Shown here: positions 35,928 through 44,913 of the stretch, piece by piece
Numbering within the stretch: the first letter of the stretch is position 1
How the letters are laid out: each line of letters opens with the position of its first letter
Assembly (NCBI RefSeq): GCF_014385105.1
Contig: NZ_JACRTE010000004.1
Location: 62,001-126,000, forward strand
Direction of reading: 5' to 3'
From: Qingrenia yutianensis
GTDB lineage: Bacteria > Bacillota > Clostridia > UMGS1810
Length of the DNA: 64,000 nucleotides
Translations under genes and position numbers: made by a program
The notes under the pieces: model-generated
Seen by the model: the letters and a program-made list of their open reading frames with translations, nothing else
Told to the model about the DNA's origin: nothing
The model's database searches: none

Positions 35928-36464
35928 ATGGCTAATAAAATTAAAAAAAGAAGCGACAAAATTGCTTTTTACGGCATTACCGAGAATAATGCCACCACGT
36001 ATTACCGTATGAAGGGTTTTACCGATTTTACGGTGAGCAAAAACCCGACGGAATATTCCAGAAAATACGTTGACGAAAGTTTTGAACAGTCGGACGTTGT
36101 GGGATATTCTCCGTCCGTTTCGTTTGCGCTTGACGTTATCGGCGGAAACAAGGTTGCGGAGGATATTGAAAAAATTTCGGTTAACGAATCGCTCGGTGCG
36201 GACGTTGTGAGAAGTATTGTTATTGTTGATTTATCCAAGAGCGACAACGGCAAGTTTGACGCGGTAAAACGCGATTTTGCCGTTATTATCGACACAGAGG
36301 GAAGCGGTACCGACGCTTATCAGATAAGCGGTACACTTAAGGCAAAAAGCAACGTTGTTATCGGCAGCGCAACCACGAGTGACAGTTTTGAAACCGTTAC
36401 TTTTACAAGCACTATGTCAAGCTCGGACAGCACCGTGGTGAAAGCTTCCGATGACGAACTGTAA
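35928..36464 (+). CDS. Major tail (tube) protein
   Basis: 178 aa, ATG behind AAGGAGAGAGG. Beta-rich with KSDKIAFYG-like start (KKRSDKIAFYGITE), RMKGFTDFTVSKNPTEYSRKYVDESFEQSDVVGYSPSVSFALDV, consistent with Firmicutes siphophage tail tube proteins. Its stop overlaps the next start (TAATG). Confidence 0.82.
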   Translation: MANKIKKRSDKIAFYGITENNATTYYRMKGFTDFTVSKNPTEYSRKYVDESFEQSDVVGYSPSVSFALDVIGGNKVAEDIEKISVNESLGADVVRSIVIVDLSKSDNGKFDAVKRDFAVIIDTEGSGTDAYQISGTLKAKSNVVIGSATTSDSFETVTFTSTMSSSDSTVVKASDDEL

Positions 36465-37024
36465 TGAGTATTTTAACTTCGGCGCTTCCTTCGTTTGTGT
36501 GCGTTGACGGCGAAAAATTTGAGATTAACACCGATTTTAAGGTTTATCTTTCGCTCGAGAGCATTATTTTCGATAATTCGGTTTCTGTTTACAGACGTAC
36601 GGCGAAAATTCTTGCGCTTTGCTACAAAAAGCTCCCGTCCTCTTTGGACGGGGCGCTTGAAGCACTTATGGAATTTTATGCCGGCGGAAGTGATATGCAA
36701 AAGAAGTATGATGACGGCAGAAAAGATAACGGGCGCGTTTTGAGCTTTGAGGAGGACGCGCCGTATATTTTAAGCTCGTTTCTTACCGAATACGGCATAA
36801 ATCTTTTGACCGCGCATCTGCACTGGTGGGAATTTTTGGCTTTGCTTAAAGGTTTGCGCCCGTCGTGCAGACTGTGCGAGGTTATAAAGTACAGGACGGT
36901 TGATTTATCGAAAATAAAAAACAGGGAACAAAGGAAATTTTACGCTCGGCAAAAACGTCTTTACGCGCTCAAACGATTTGAGGGCGACGGCGAAATTGCC
37001 GAAAATCTTTTGAAGATTTTTTAA
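36464..37024 (+). CDS. Tail assembly protein (phage Gp15 family)
   Basis: 186 aa. The segment FEEDAPYILSSFLTEYGINL, then HLHWWEFLALLKGL, and IKYRTVDLSKIKNREQRKFYARQKRLYAL matches the phage Gp15 family (PF06854 type), which sits between the tail tube and tape measure genes in Firmicutes siphophages and probably acts as a tail assembly chaperone. Confidence 0.82.
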   Translation: MSILTSALPSFVCVDGEKFEINTDFKVYLSLESIIFDNSVSVYRRTAKILALCYKKLPSSLDGALEALMEFYAGGSDMQKKYDDGRKDNGRVLSFEEDAPYILSSFLTEYGINLLTAHLHWWEFLALLKGLRPSCRLCEVIKYRTVDLSKIKNREQRKFYARQKRLYALKRFEGDGEIAENLLKIF

Positions 37025-37048
37025 AATTATCGGAGGGAAGTGAAAAAT

Positions 37049-38248
37049 ATGAATTACGACGGCGAGGTTATTATCGGCACCAAGCTTGACACCGACGGCA
37101 TTGAAAACGACATTGACAAGCTTAAAAAAGACTTGGCGGACGGGAAATCGTCAAAGCGCATAGGCGAAAACGACATCGGCGAAAAGCTTGTTGAGGGCAT
37201 TGCGTTCGGCATTAAGAAGAATGCTTATCAGGCAACCGAGGCAATGGACGCGGCGATGAAGGAGCTGAAACTCAAACGAAGTGTCGGGCTTGTTGACGAG
37301 GAGGAATACTATGCCGAGATGGAAAATCTGCGCGACAAATATTTTGAAAAGGGTTCGCTCGGCTGGTGGAATTACACGGCGGAAATTATCGGCTACGAAA
37401 CGAAGGTTTACAACGAACAGCAAAAAAATCTTGAAAAAACGTTTGACGCGATAGAAAAAAGGGTTGAGGAATTTGACAGGACGCTTGACAAAAGTGTTGC
37501 AAGCTATGAGCGCAAAATGGAAAGTTTGGCGAACAAGGAGGAAAAATTCTCAAAAAAGCTTACAAACGGTGATTTTGTGCAAAAGCTTACGTTTAACACG
37601 GGAGATGACGCAAAATCTGTTTTTGAGGACGGCGTGTGGAAACGCAAAAGCGCCGACGAGGTTTCGTACGGTTTAAACGATTTTAAAAGCGAAATTGCAC
37701 TTCTTTCAACATATAACAGCCTTTTGGACAAGCTTATGCAAAAGGAAAATCTGCCCGGCGACATTTTGGAGTCGCTCAAAGGCAAGGACGCGGAAAGCGG
37801 TATCGGCTTTATGAGTGCGCTTTTAAATTTGAGCGACGAAGATTATGAAAAATATCTCGGCGGTTTATCCGCGCGGAGCGAAATATCGGACAAAATTGCA
37901 AAAACGCTTTACAACCGTGAGGCACAGCAGATTAAAGAGGAATTTTTGGGCGAGCTTAAAGAGGCGTTCGGCAACGTCAACGAAAACTTTCTTGAGTGCG
38001 GAAAGACGGCGGCGACGGCGTTCGGCAGCAGTTTCGGCGCGAAAATAGAGGAGATTTTAAACAGCATAAAAGCCACCATAGAAAGCGAGCTTGAAAGCAT
38101 TGAATGTTCGTTCTCGGTGGATGTTTCAAGCGCGGACAAGGGAAATACGCGCATATACAATCTTTACGGCAGCGGAGAAACAACCGCGCAGAAACTTCAG
38201 GCGGCGCGCGCGGACGCGGAGCTTGAACATTTGAGAGGGGGATACTGA
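37049..38248 (+). CDS. Short tail tape-measure-like protein
   Basis: ATG at 37049 is preceded by GGAGGG; the in-frame GTG at 37040 overlaps that site. 399 aa. The start NYDGEVIIGTKLDTDGIENDIDKLKKDL is that of Firmicutes tape measure proteins, followed by long helices and a C-terminal amphipathic part. It lacks the central hydrophobic segments and lytic domain usual in tape measures of 700-2000 aa. At about 1.5 angstrom per residue the tail would be only about 60 nm. Either a real short tail or a reduced gene. Stop overlaps the next ATG (TGATG). Confidence 0.7.
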   Translation: MNYDGEVIIGTKLDTDGIENDIDKLKKDLADGKSSKRIGENDIGEKLVEGIAFGIKKNAYQATEAMDAAMKELKLKRSVGLVDEEEYYAEMENLRDKYFEKGSLGWWNYTAEIIGYETKVYNEQQKNLEKTFDAIEKRVEEFDRTLDKSVASYERKMESLANKEEKFSKKLTNGDFVQKLTFNTGDDAKSVFEDGVWKRKSADEVSYGLNDFKSEIALLSTYNSLLDKLMQKENLPGDILESLKGKDAESGIGFMSALLNLSDEDYEKYLGGLSARSEISDKIAKTLYNREAQQIKEEFLGELKEAFGNVNENFLECGKTAATAFGSSFGAKIEEILNSIKATIESELESIECSFSVDVSSADKGNTRIYNLYGSGETTAQKLQAARADAELEHLRGGY

Positions 38249-39105
38249 TGAGGCTTACATTTAAAAACAGCGTCGGAACGCTTTATTTCGGCGACGGTGC
38301 GGAGTTTAAAATTACGGCAGTTTCGGGGCTTTACGTTCCGTCCAAAACCTACGGCACGGTGCGTTATGCGGAATACGACGGTCAGTTTACTTATCAGAGC
38401 AACGCAAATGCGAGGGTTATAACGCTCGGGTGCGACATTGTGTCGAAAAATCTGCGCCCTGCATTGGAGCGCGCCATGCGTGTGCTCAACCGCGCCGGAA
38501 CGCTCACTTTGGACTACGGCGACAAGGTGAGAAAAATCGAGTGCAGTCAGGTTACCGTTTCTGTGTCGGATAGAAGCACAACCCACGCGGTGTTCGGCGT
38601 GCAGTTTGTGTGCGACGACCCGTATTTTACCGACGAACAGCCCGTGAAAGCAGGTATTCACGGCTCGGTTAATCTTATAACCAATCCTATTACACTGCCG
38701 TGTATGCTGTCAAGCCGTGACACAAAGAGAATTATCGAAAACGCCGGCGACAAAGACGTTTATCCCATTGTTACAATCCGTGTTGTGAAAAAAGGCACAA
38801 CCGCGTCGGCAACGGAATACGGATACAAGCTTTTGAACAACACCACGGGCAAGAGCGTGCATTTACAGTATACGTCAAAGGCCGGGGAAAGAATTGTTAT
38901 TGATTTCGGCAAGAGAACGGTTACAAGCATAAAGGGCGGTACTATTATCACAAATATAATAGGAAATATTGCGCAAGGCTCGGAGCTTGCCGATTTTTAT
39001 TTAATTCCCGGCGGAAACGAAATTGAAGCGGTTGACCTCGGCACCGATGACGAGTCGCTTATATCGCTGGAATACGAAAACAAATATGTTGAGGCGGTGT
39101 ATTAA
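38248..39105 (+). CDS. Distal tail protein (Dit)
   Basis: 285 aa. N-terminal domain with RLTFKNSVGTLYFGDGAEFKITAVSGL, YDGQFTYQSNANARVITLGC and LNRAGTLTLDYGDKVRKIECSQVTVSV, then ...FVCDDPYFTDE, matches the siphovirus tail component (Dit, PF05709 type). Dit forms the hexameric hub at the tail tip. Directly after the tape measure, as in all siphophages. Confidence 0.87.
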   Translation: MRLTFKNSVGTLYFGDGAEFKITAVSGLYVPSKTYGTVRYAEYDGQFTYQSNANARVITLGCDIVSKNLRPALERAMRVLNRAGTLTLDYGDKVRKIECSQVTVSVSDRSTTHAVFGVQFVCDDPYFTDEQPVKAGIHGSVNLITNPITLPCMLSSRDTKRIIENAGDKDVYPIVTIRVVKKGTTASATEYGYKLLNNTTGKSVHLQYTSKAGERIVIDFGKRTVTSIKGGTIITNIIGNIAQGSELADFYLIPGGNEIEAVDLGTDDESLISLEYENKYVEAVY

Positions 39106-40053
39106 ATGGCGGATATAAAGTTTTACGATTTTGAGCTTAATCTTCTGCACATAGACAACGCGTATTCGTCGGTGGACTGGCTGTTAAAATTCAACGACAT
39201 AGGCACGTTTGAGGCGCATTTTCCCATAAATTCCCCCGTTACGAAGCTTTGTATGGAAAACGAATATATCATAGCCGTGCAGGGTGACAATCAGGCGGTT
39301 ATAACGGGCAAAAAGGTGTCGTCCGACTTGACGCTTTACGGCAGAACACCAAACTGGTTTTTGTCAAAACGCGTCACGCCTAATTTTGCGCTGATGTATT
39401 ATTCGCCCGAATTTATCGCAAAACAGCACGTTGCCGCGGCAATGGAGGATGTCAGCAATTTTAAAATTGTGCGTACGTCGGGGTTTACCACAAAAATAAG
39501 GTTCTGGCGCAATGTTTACAATCCCACGATAAAGGTTGTTTCGGAGTGTTTGGCGCGTGTGAGCGCAGGGCACAAAATGTGGTTTGACATCGGCGAAAAA
39601 AAGCTGAAATACTGCGCGGTAAAGCCTTCCGACACGGGACTTATCATTTCGCGCACAAACTTAAACGCACAGAATTTATCGTATACCGACGATTTTCAGG
39701 ACAGTGCAAACGGCGGATACTATGAGGTTACCGACGAAAGCACCAGCGAAACCTCGTGGACGGAAATTGCGTCGGACAAAACGGGGCTTTACCGCTGGGT
39801 ACAGGTTCTCGGGGGCGACAACGAATACGACGCAAAGGCGAGCCTTAAGTCGAAAAGCAGAAAGAAAGACGTGAAATTTGACGTGCGCGATTTAACCTAC
39901 GGCAAAGATTACTCGCTCGGCGACATTGTGACGGTAAATTCGGAATTCGGCGGCTGCATAAGGAGCGACAGAAAACAGATTACCGAGGTTAACATTTGGT
40001 ATGAAAACGGAAACTCGGGCGAAAAACCCGTATTTTCGGACACAGATTTATAA
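39106..40053 (+). CDS. Tail-tip hub protein (ReqiPepy6 Gp37-like, Tal N-domain)
   Basis: 315 aa, adjacent to Dit with no gap. The pattern VDWLLKFNDIGTFEAHFPI, YIIAVQGDNQAVITGKKV, LYGRTPNWFLSKRV and YGKDYSLGDIVTV is that of the siphovirus Gp37-like hub family. It lacks the C-terminal peptidase or lysin domain often attached to Tal, so no wall-degrading activity is visible here. Confidence 0.82.
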   Translation: MADIKFYDFELNLLHIDNAYSSVDWLLKFNDIGTFEAHFPINSPVTKLCMENEYIIAVQGDNQAVITGKKVSSDLTLYGRTPNWFLSKRVTPNFALMYYSPEFIAKQHVAAAMEDVSNFKIVRTSGFTTKIRFWRNVYNPTIKVVSECLARVSAGHKMWFDIGEKKLKYCAVKPSDTGLIISRTNLNAQNLSYTDDFQDSANGGYYEVTDESTSETSWTEIASDKTGLYRWVQVLGGDNEYDAKASLKSKSRKKDVKFDVRDLTYGKDYSLGDIVTVNSEFGGCIRSDRKQITEVNIWYENGNSGEKPVFSDTDL

Positions 40054-40064
40054 GGAGGAAGTTT

Positions 40065-40907
40065 ATGGGCTACAAATTCAGTTTTACAGACAACGCCACG
40101 TATTCGGCGGCGGATATTAACGAAATTACAAAAAGGCTTGTGACGAGCGGTGTTGAGGACCCGTTCACCGACGGCACACCGCATAATCTTAAAACGTTTA
40201 ACCTTTTGAACAGCAATATGATGACGAGCGGAACGGTGCCTGAAACAGACACAAGCTTAAAGGTTGTGCGAAATTCGTCAAACACGGTTACGATAAACCC
40301 CGGGACTGCGTTTTTCAGCAATGGTATGACGCTTACGGTTGACGTTAACAAATACACAATTCTTTATTCGGCAGGAACATACACTTATGTTTATCTTTAC
40401 TACGACGAGGAAACGGGCACGGCTATGCCGAAAACATCTGCGACCACGCCGACGGGAGACTATGTTCTGCTCGCGCACATTGAGGAGGACGGCACAATCG
40501 TTGACGAAAGGCAGTATGCGGTGGGAAAAATTCCGAAATACATAAGCGGATACAATCTGCCGACAAAGCTTAAGTACCGCTACAACGGCCCCGGCACGTA
40601 TGAGATAGATGTTCAGGGCAACAAGTACAATTTCTTTATCGTCCGCGGAGTGTCGCGCGAATACACCGACACCAACTACGAAACCTACGGCACGTGGGAG
40701 GTTTGCGACAACAGATATATTTTTGCAACGACCGGCGTTAAAAAGATTTACAAAAGCTATGATTATATGCCGATAAAGGTTATAAACTCAAACGGCGGCT
40801 GCGGAGGAATGCTGAGGCTTTCGTATTCGGGGAATATTTTAACGCTCAACATAAGCCAGGTAGGTACTTACGACTGTGAGGGACTTTTGGAAATTACGGC
40901 TCTATAA
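40065..40907 (+). CDS. Tail fibre/receptor-binding-like protein
   Basis: 280 aa behind AAGGAGGAA. N-terminal part YKFSFTDNATYSAADINEITKRLVTSG, then VTINPGTAFFSNG and YVYLYYDEETGTAMPKTSATTPTGDYVLLAHI, resembles baseplate/fibre proteins; the C-terminal half (about 180-280) is a beta-rich domain with two Cys-rich turns that could be the host-binding head. Last gene of the cluster; terminator follows. Confidence 0.68.
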   Translation: MGYKFSFTDNATYSAADINEITKRLVTSGVEDPFTDGTPHNLKTFNLLNSNMMTSGTVPETDTSLKVVRNSSNTVTINPGTAFFSNGMTLTVDVNKYTILYSAGTYTYVYLYYDEETGTAMPKTSATTPTGDYVLLAHIEEDGTIVDERQYAVGKIPKYISGYNLPTKLKYRYNGPGTYEIDVQGNKYNFFIVRGVSREYTDTNYETYGTWEVCDNRYIFATTGVKKIYKSYDYMPIKVINSNGGCGGMLRLSYSGNILTLNISQVGTYDCEGLLEITAL

Positions 40908-40911
40908 AAGC

Positions 40912-40952
40912 AAAATCAGCAGAAATTTTTAAAAAATTCTGCTGATTTTTTT
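40912..40952 (+). terminator. Terminator of the phage-like cluster
   Basis: AAAATCAGCAGAA pairs with TTCTGCTGATTTT around an AT loop, with a run of T after it, starting 5 bp after the fibre gene stop. No holin or endolysin gene follows. Confidence 0.9.
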
Positions 40953-40981
40953 ATGTTTTGAACCATACTTTTAGGAGAGAT

Positions 40982-41021
40982 GCCGATTTTAAGACTCTCA
41001 ACGCAGAATATTAAAATCGGC
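40982..41021. repeat. 11-bp inverted repeat in the gap after the phage-like cluster
   Basis: GCCGATTTTAA (40982-40992) is the exact reverse complement of TTAAAATCGGC (41011-41021). No open frame lies here and no T-run follows. Might be a hairpin RNA, a cluster-boundary remnant or part of a convergent terminator. Function unknown. Confidence 0.5.
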
Positions 41022-41127
41022 GGCAGCCATACGACATTGAGTATTCAAAGCCGCACAGCAAGTGAAAAAAGTATAGAAGCAAGCTAAATATTTATTTCTA
41101 TTATTTTATCACAAATTTTTAATTCTG

Positions 41128-42546
41128 TCAACACAAAACATTCAAAATTTCTTCGGCGGTGCATACAATGCCGTAATCGCAGTACGAAAAAATGCGCGCG
41201 TTTCTGTCGGGATTTATGCCGATTACCACGCCGGCTTTTTCTATTGCACAGGTGTGCTGAACCGCGCCCGATATGCCCGCGGCAACGTAAATTTTTGGAT
41301 TTACGTTTTTGCCCGTAAGACCGACTTGGCAGTCGTACGGCGCTTTGCCCGTATCAACCACGGGACGCGAAACACCGAAACCGAAACCGTTTTTGTCGGC
41401 ATACGATTTGAAATCGTCGATATAATCGACCGCGCCTTTTCCCACCGAAATGATGACGTCGTTTTCGGTTTTTGCCTCAACGCGCACCGTTGCGAGCGCA
41501 GGTTTTTTGGTGCATTTTATCTTTGCGGTGACGTCGCCTCCGAGCGCCGGACGGTACATAAAAAGCTCGTTTCCGTCGGTTTCAAGATAAGTGCAGTCGG
41601 CGCAGAGTCCTGTTTTTAAGCGGACCTGCAAAATGGGCGCATATTTTCTGCCCCAAAAGCTTGCCGGGAACAAAACCGCGTCGCAGACATCGGTTTTTAA
41701 CTTATCTTCAAGCTCGGATATGAATTTTTCGCTTTGGCTTATGTTTTTCTCGTCGGGAATGTCAAAAAGCGTCACGTTTTCGCCGATTGAATTTGCCTGT
41801 GCAAGAACGTCTTTTCCCACCGCCCAGACGTTTTTAAGCTTTTTGTCAAAATCTTTTATCTCGATTTTTTTGCTTTCTTTTTTGCGTTCTTCGGCGATTA
41901 TTCCGGCAAGTTTATCAGGTGTGACAAACTTGCATTTTCGCGTGCCGATTTCGTTTTGAAAGCTTTTCACAACCTGTGTGGGCGAGCCTTTGAGTCCGCA
42001 TTTTTTAACGTCAACACCAAGGCCGGACGCGGACAAAATTTCAACTTCCTTCGGTTTTTGCCCGATACGCGGAAAACGCAGTGTGTTAATTCTGTCAACG
42101 CAGATTACCGCGGGAAAGTCGGCAGTTTCGTCGCACACACGAGTGCGCGTGAAAATTTTGCCGTTTTCCGTTTTGTAAATTTCAAGCACGTTTGTGATGA
42201 GCGAATAGTTAAGATATTCCGAAACCGCAGGTCCGACCTGCCCCGTGTCGCCGTCAATGCTCTGACGTCCGCAGATTACGAGGTCGGGCGCGATTTTTTT
42301 AATCATTTCGGACAAAACATAGCCCGTTGCAAGGGTGTCCGAGCCGGCAAATGCGGTGTCGCAGAGAAGATGCGATTTTATGTTACCGAGGCGCGAAAGG
42401 CGCTTGATCGGGTCAACGGCGCGTTCTCTGCCCATACTTACAATGTGGATTTCGGCTCCGTCAAACGAAAGCGCGCACTCAAGCGCACATTCGTCAAACG
42501 GGTTTATTTCGCAGTTTATTTCTTTAACGCAAACAACAATTTTCAA
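41128..42546 (-). CDS. Fused electron transfer flavoprotein, EtfB-EtfA in one chain
   Basis: 472 aa. Residues about 1-215 are EtfB: VCVKEI, NPFDECALECAL, FAGSDTLATGYVLSEMI and ICGRQSIDGDTGQVGPAVSEYL. From about 230 it is EtfA, ending in the FAD domain SRPVVDTG..YDCQVGLTGK, YVAAGISGAVQHTCAI, GINPDRNARIFSYCDYGIV. Normally two separate proteins of about 260 and 320-400 aa; here the alpha part is short. Gln of the usual QVGQTGK is Leu. ETFs carry electrons from flavin dehydrogenases; together with the FAD and Fe-S proteins of this operon they would form an oxidation complex like lactate dehydrogenase/Etf of acetogens. Last gene of the operon. Confidence 0.9.
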   Translation of the reverse strand: MKIVVCVKEINCEINPFDECALECALSFDGAEIHIVSMGRERAVDPIKRLSRLGNIKSHLLCDTAFAGSDTLATGYVLSEMIKKIAPDLVICGRQSIDGDTGQVGPAVSEYLNYSLITNVLEIYKTENGKIFTRTRVCDETADFPAVICVDRINTLRFPRIGQKPKEVEILSASGLGVDVKKCGLKGSPTQVVKSFQNEIGTRKCKFVTPDKLAGIIAEERKKESKKIEIKDFDKKLKNVWAVGKDVLAQANSIGENVTLFDIPDEKNISQSEKFISELEDKLKTDVCDAVLFPASFWGRKYAPILQVRLKTGLCADCTYLETDGNELFMYRPALGGDVTAKIKCTKKPALATVRVEAKTENDVIISVGKGAVDYIDDFKSYADKNGFGFGVSRPVVDTGKAPYDCQVGLTGKNVNPKIYVAAGISGAVQHTCAIEKAGVVIGINPDRNARIFSYCDYGIVCTAEEILNVLC

Positions 42547-42568
42547 AATAAAACACCCTTTCGGCTAA

Positions 42569-44041
42569 TTATCCGCGGTTTTGATATATCGGCGCAAGCG
42601 CGTCGTGAATTTTTTTGTAATCTTTGTAAAGTTCAAGATATTTTTTGTGATTTTCTTCGTTCGGGAGCGTTTCCGACACTTTTTCGGAGCATTTTTCCAC
42701 TGCCTCCTCAAACGACGGGAAAACGCCCGTTGCAACGCCTGCCGTCATAGCACTGCCGAACGACGAGTCGCTGTTGTTTGTGGTGACAAGCTTGATGTTA
42801 AGCATATCCGCAACAATCTGACGCCAAATCGGAGACGCCGCGCCGCCGCCTATGATGGTTGCGCAGTCACCCATTTTTATGCCGATTTCGTGAATGGCAT
42901 TTTTGCAGTCGATAAGCGAAAATCCAACGCCCTCCATAACCGCACGGCTGAAATGTCCCTTTGTGTGCGACGCGCGCACTCCTGTAAAGCTTGCGCAAAG
43001 CTTGGGGTCGTTATACGGCGTAAGCTCGCCGTTAAGATACGGATGATACATAAGTCCGTCCGCGCCGATGGGCGTTTCTTTCGCGCCGGTGTCGAGGTCT
43101 TTATACGAACCGCCGAACGTGTCGCGGTACCAGCGGTAGGACGACGCGCACGCTTTTGTCGCGGTGCCGGGATACCACAAGCCTTTTACAAGGTGCGAAT
43201 AGTTAACAAGGTTTTTGTCGGGATATGCCTTGCCGGTGACAATGCAAATTCTGCCTGCTGTTGCAAGTTTTAATGTCATCTGACCTTCTTTAACCGCGCC
43301 CGACGCGAAAACCTCCATAACAGTGTCAGTCGAACCGGTAACGACGGTTGTGCCCTCCAAAAGTCCCGTGTCCTCGCCCGCCTTTTTGGTGATTTTGCCT
43401 GCAATGTCTGTAGGCGCTTTAACTTCGGGCATATTTTTAACGTCGAAATTTAAAATTTTGCAAAGCTCCTCCGACCACGAAAGCGTATTTACGTCAAAGA
43501 GCATACTGCCTTCCGCCTCGATAAAGTCGGTTGCGTAGTCGCCGCACAGCATATGGCGAACATAGTCCTTTGCAAAAAATATTTTTTTGATTTTCGCAAA
43601 GGTTTCGGGCATATTGTTTTTCACCCACAAAAGCTGGGGGAGAGTCCATATTGTGCTCGGCTGATGAAGACACTTTTCGTTTATCATTTCGCCGTAATTT
43701 TCTTTTAAATATTCCGCCTCTTTAATGCTTCGCGTGTCCGTCCAGTAGATTGACGGCATAACAACGTTAAAATCGTCATCGGTGACAACGGCGGTGTGAG
43801 TTGCCGCGTCAAGGCATACCGCGGTGATGTCGCAGGGGCTGACACCGCTTTCTTTGATAAGCTTTGCAATGCCGACCTTTACCGCGTCATACCAGTCGCC
43901 GGGGTTTTGCTCGGCATAGCCTGTTTTGGGGTAAAGAGTGGGATATTCCGTAACTGCGGTTGCGGCAACCTTTCCCTCGTGCGACAAAAGGGTTGCTTTT
44001 GATGAACCGCCGCCAAAGTCGATACCAAGTAAATATTTCAT
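42569..44041 (-). CDS. FGGY-family carbohydrate kinase (xylulokinase-like)
   Basis: 490 aa. N-terminal LLGIDFGGGSSKATLLS (phosphate loop), GYAEQNPGDWYDAV, VCLDAATHTAVV, YWTDTRS; C-terminal GLMYHPYLNGELTPYNDP, FSRAVMEGVGFSL and the FGGY signature region IIGGGAASPIWRQIVADML. It phosphorylates a free ketose or polyol with ATP. Closest by eye to xylulokinases, but FGGY specificity cannot be called from these motifs. In the same operon as a FucI-like isomerase, a natural isomerase-kinase pair. Confidence 0.9.
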   Translation of the reverse strand: MKYLLGIDFGGGSSKATLLSHEGKVAATAVTEYPTLYPKTGYAEQNPGDWYDAVKVGIAKLIKESGVSPCDITAVCLDAATHTAVVTDDDFNVVMPSIYWTDTRSIKEAEYLKENYGEMINEKCLHQPSTIWTLPQLLWVKNNMPETFAKIKKIFFAKDYVRHMLCGDYATDFIEAEGSMLFDVNTLSWSEELCKILNFDVKNMPEVKAPTDIAGKITKKAGEDTGLLEGTTVVTGSTDTVMEVFASGAVKEGQMTLKLATAGRICIVTGKAYPDKNLVNYSHLVKGLWYPGTATKACASSYRWYRDTFGGSYKDLDTGAKETPIGADGLMYHPYLNGELTPYNDPKLCASFTGVRASHTKGHFSRAVMEGVGFSLIDCKNAIHEIGIKMGDCATIIGGGAASPIWRQIVADMLNIKLVTTNNSDSSFGSAMTAGVATGVFPSFEEAVEKCSEKVSETLPNEENHKKYLELYKDYKKIHDALAPIYQNRG

Positions 44042-44124
44042 AGTAATTTTCCTTTTTATATAAATTTAAAAATACCTGCGCCCTGCAAATAGTTTGCAAA
44101 GCGCAGGTTTTGATATAAACTTAA

Positions 44125-44913
44125 TTATTTGTTAAGCCAAGCGTGATCTTCATCGGTTGTCATAAAGAAACCTCTGTTTTTGCCTGCCATAATCCACAAA
44201 TAGTAGTTTTTGTAGCCCGGTGCACAGTGCTCGGGGTGGTAACCTCTGGGCATTTCAACCATATCACCGCTTTTTACGGTGTATGTTTCGTCAATGTCGC
44301 CCTCTTTGGTGTATACTCTCTGAATACCAAAGCCCTGGGGTTTGTCAAATTCGTAGTAGTAAAGCTCCTCTGTTGCCGCTTCGACGGGCATATTGTCGTC
44401 GTCGTGCTTGTGAGGGGGATAGCTTGACCACTGACCGCCTTCAACCCAAGCTTCGCCTATGTAGAGAATGTCGGCGTCAACTCTTTCGTCGAGAATGAAG
44501 TGAGCCTCTCTCTGCCAGCCGGGTTTGCCGAGGTTTTTGATGATAACGTCTTCAGGTTTGATAAGCGCAGGTTTGTGGTCGTTCTCCGAGGGAGATTTCG
44601 ATACGCACATAGAAACTTCGCCTATGCCTGTGATTGTAAATTTAGTGTTTCTCGGAACATATACGCAAGCGCAGGGACCGTCAAAAACGTCTTTTCTTTT
44701 GCCGACTTCGTTATATTCAAAGCCTTCGCCCGCAACTTTGCATTTTCCGCCGAAAATAATGATACCGAATTCGGTGTCTTTTTCGTCGTATGTTTTTGTT
44801 TCGCCGTCGTGAAGTCTTACCATATCAATGGCAACAAGCTTAAGCGAACTGTTTTCTTTTGTTACGATTTCACATTTTCCGTATTTCTTATTCCAGGTTT
44901 TCTTTAAATTCAT
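44125..44913 (-). CDS. iolB: 5-deoxy-glucuronate isomerase family protein (IolB/KduI-type cupin)
   Basis: I start at the ATG at 44913 because AAAGGAG lies 10 bp before it, inside the end of the kinase gene (26-bp overlap); the in-frame GTG at 44922 has no room for a site. 262 aa, IolB length. Bicupin with the zinc motif SSYPPHKHDDDN, then TEELYYYEFDKPQGFGIQRVYT, MPRGYHPEHCAPGYKNYYLWIMAG. In Bacillus IolB converts 5-deoxyglucuronate to 2-deoxy-5-keto-gluconate. Next to a PfkB kinase and a class II aldolase it mirrors IolB-IolC-IolJ, but iolG, iolE and iolD are absent. Confidence 0.85.
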   Translation of the reverse strand: MNLKKTWNKKYGKCEIVTKENSSLKLVAIDMVRLHDGETKTYDEKDTEFGIIIFGGKCKVAGEGFEYNEVGKRKDVFDGPCACVYVPRNTKFTITGIGEVSMCVSKSPSENDHKPALIKPEDVIIKNLGKPGWQREAHFILDERVDADILYIGEAWVEGGQWSSYPPHKHDDDNMPVEAATEELYYYEFDKPQGFGIQRVYTKEGDIDETYTVKSGDMVEMPRGYHPEHCAPGYKNYYLWIMAGKNRGFFMTTDEDHAWLNK

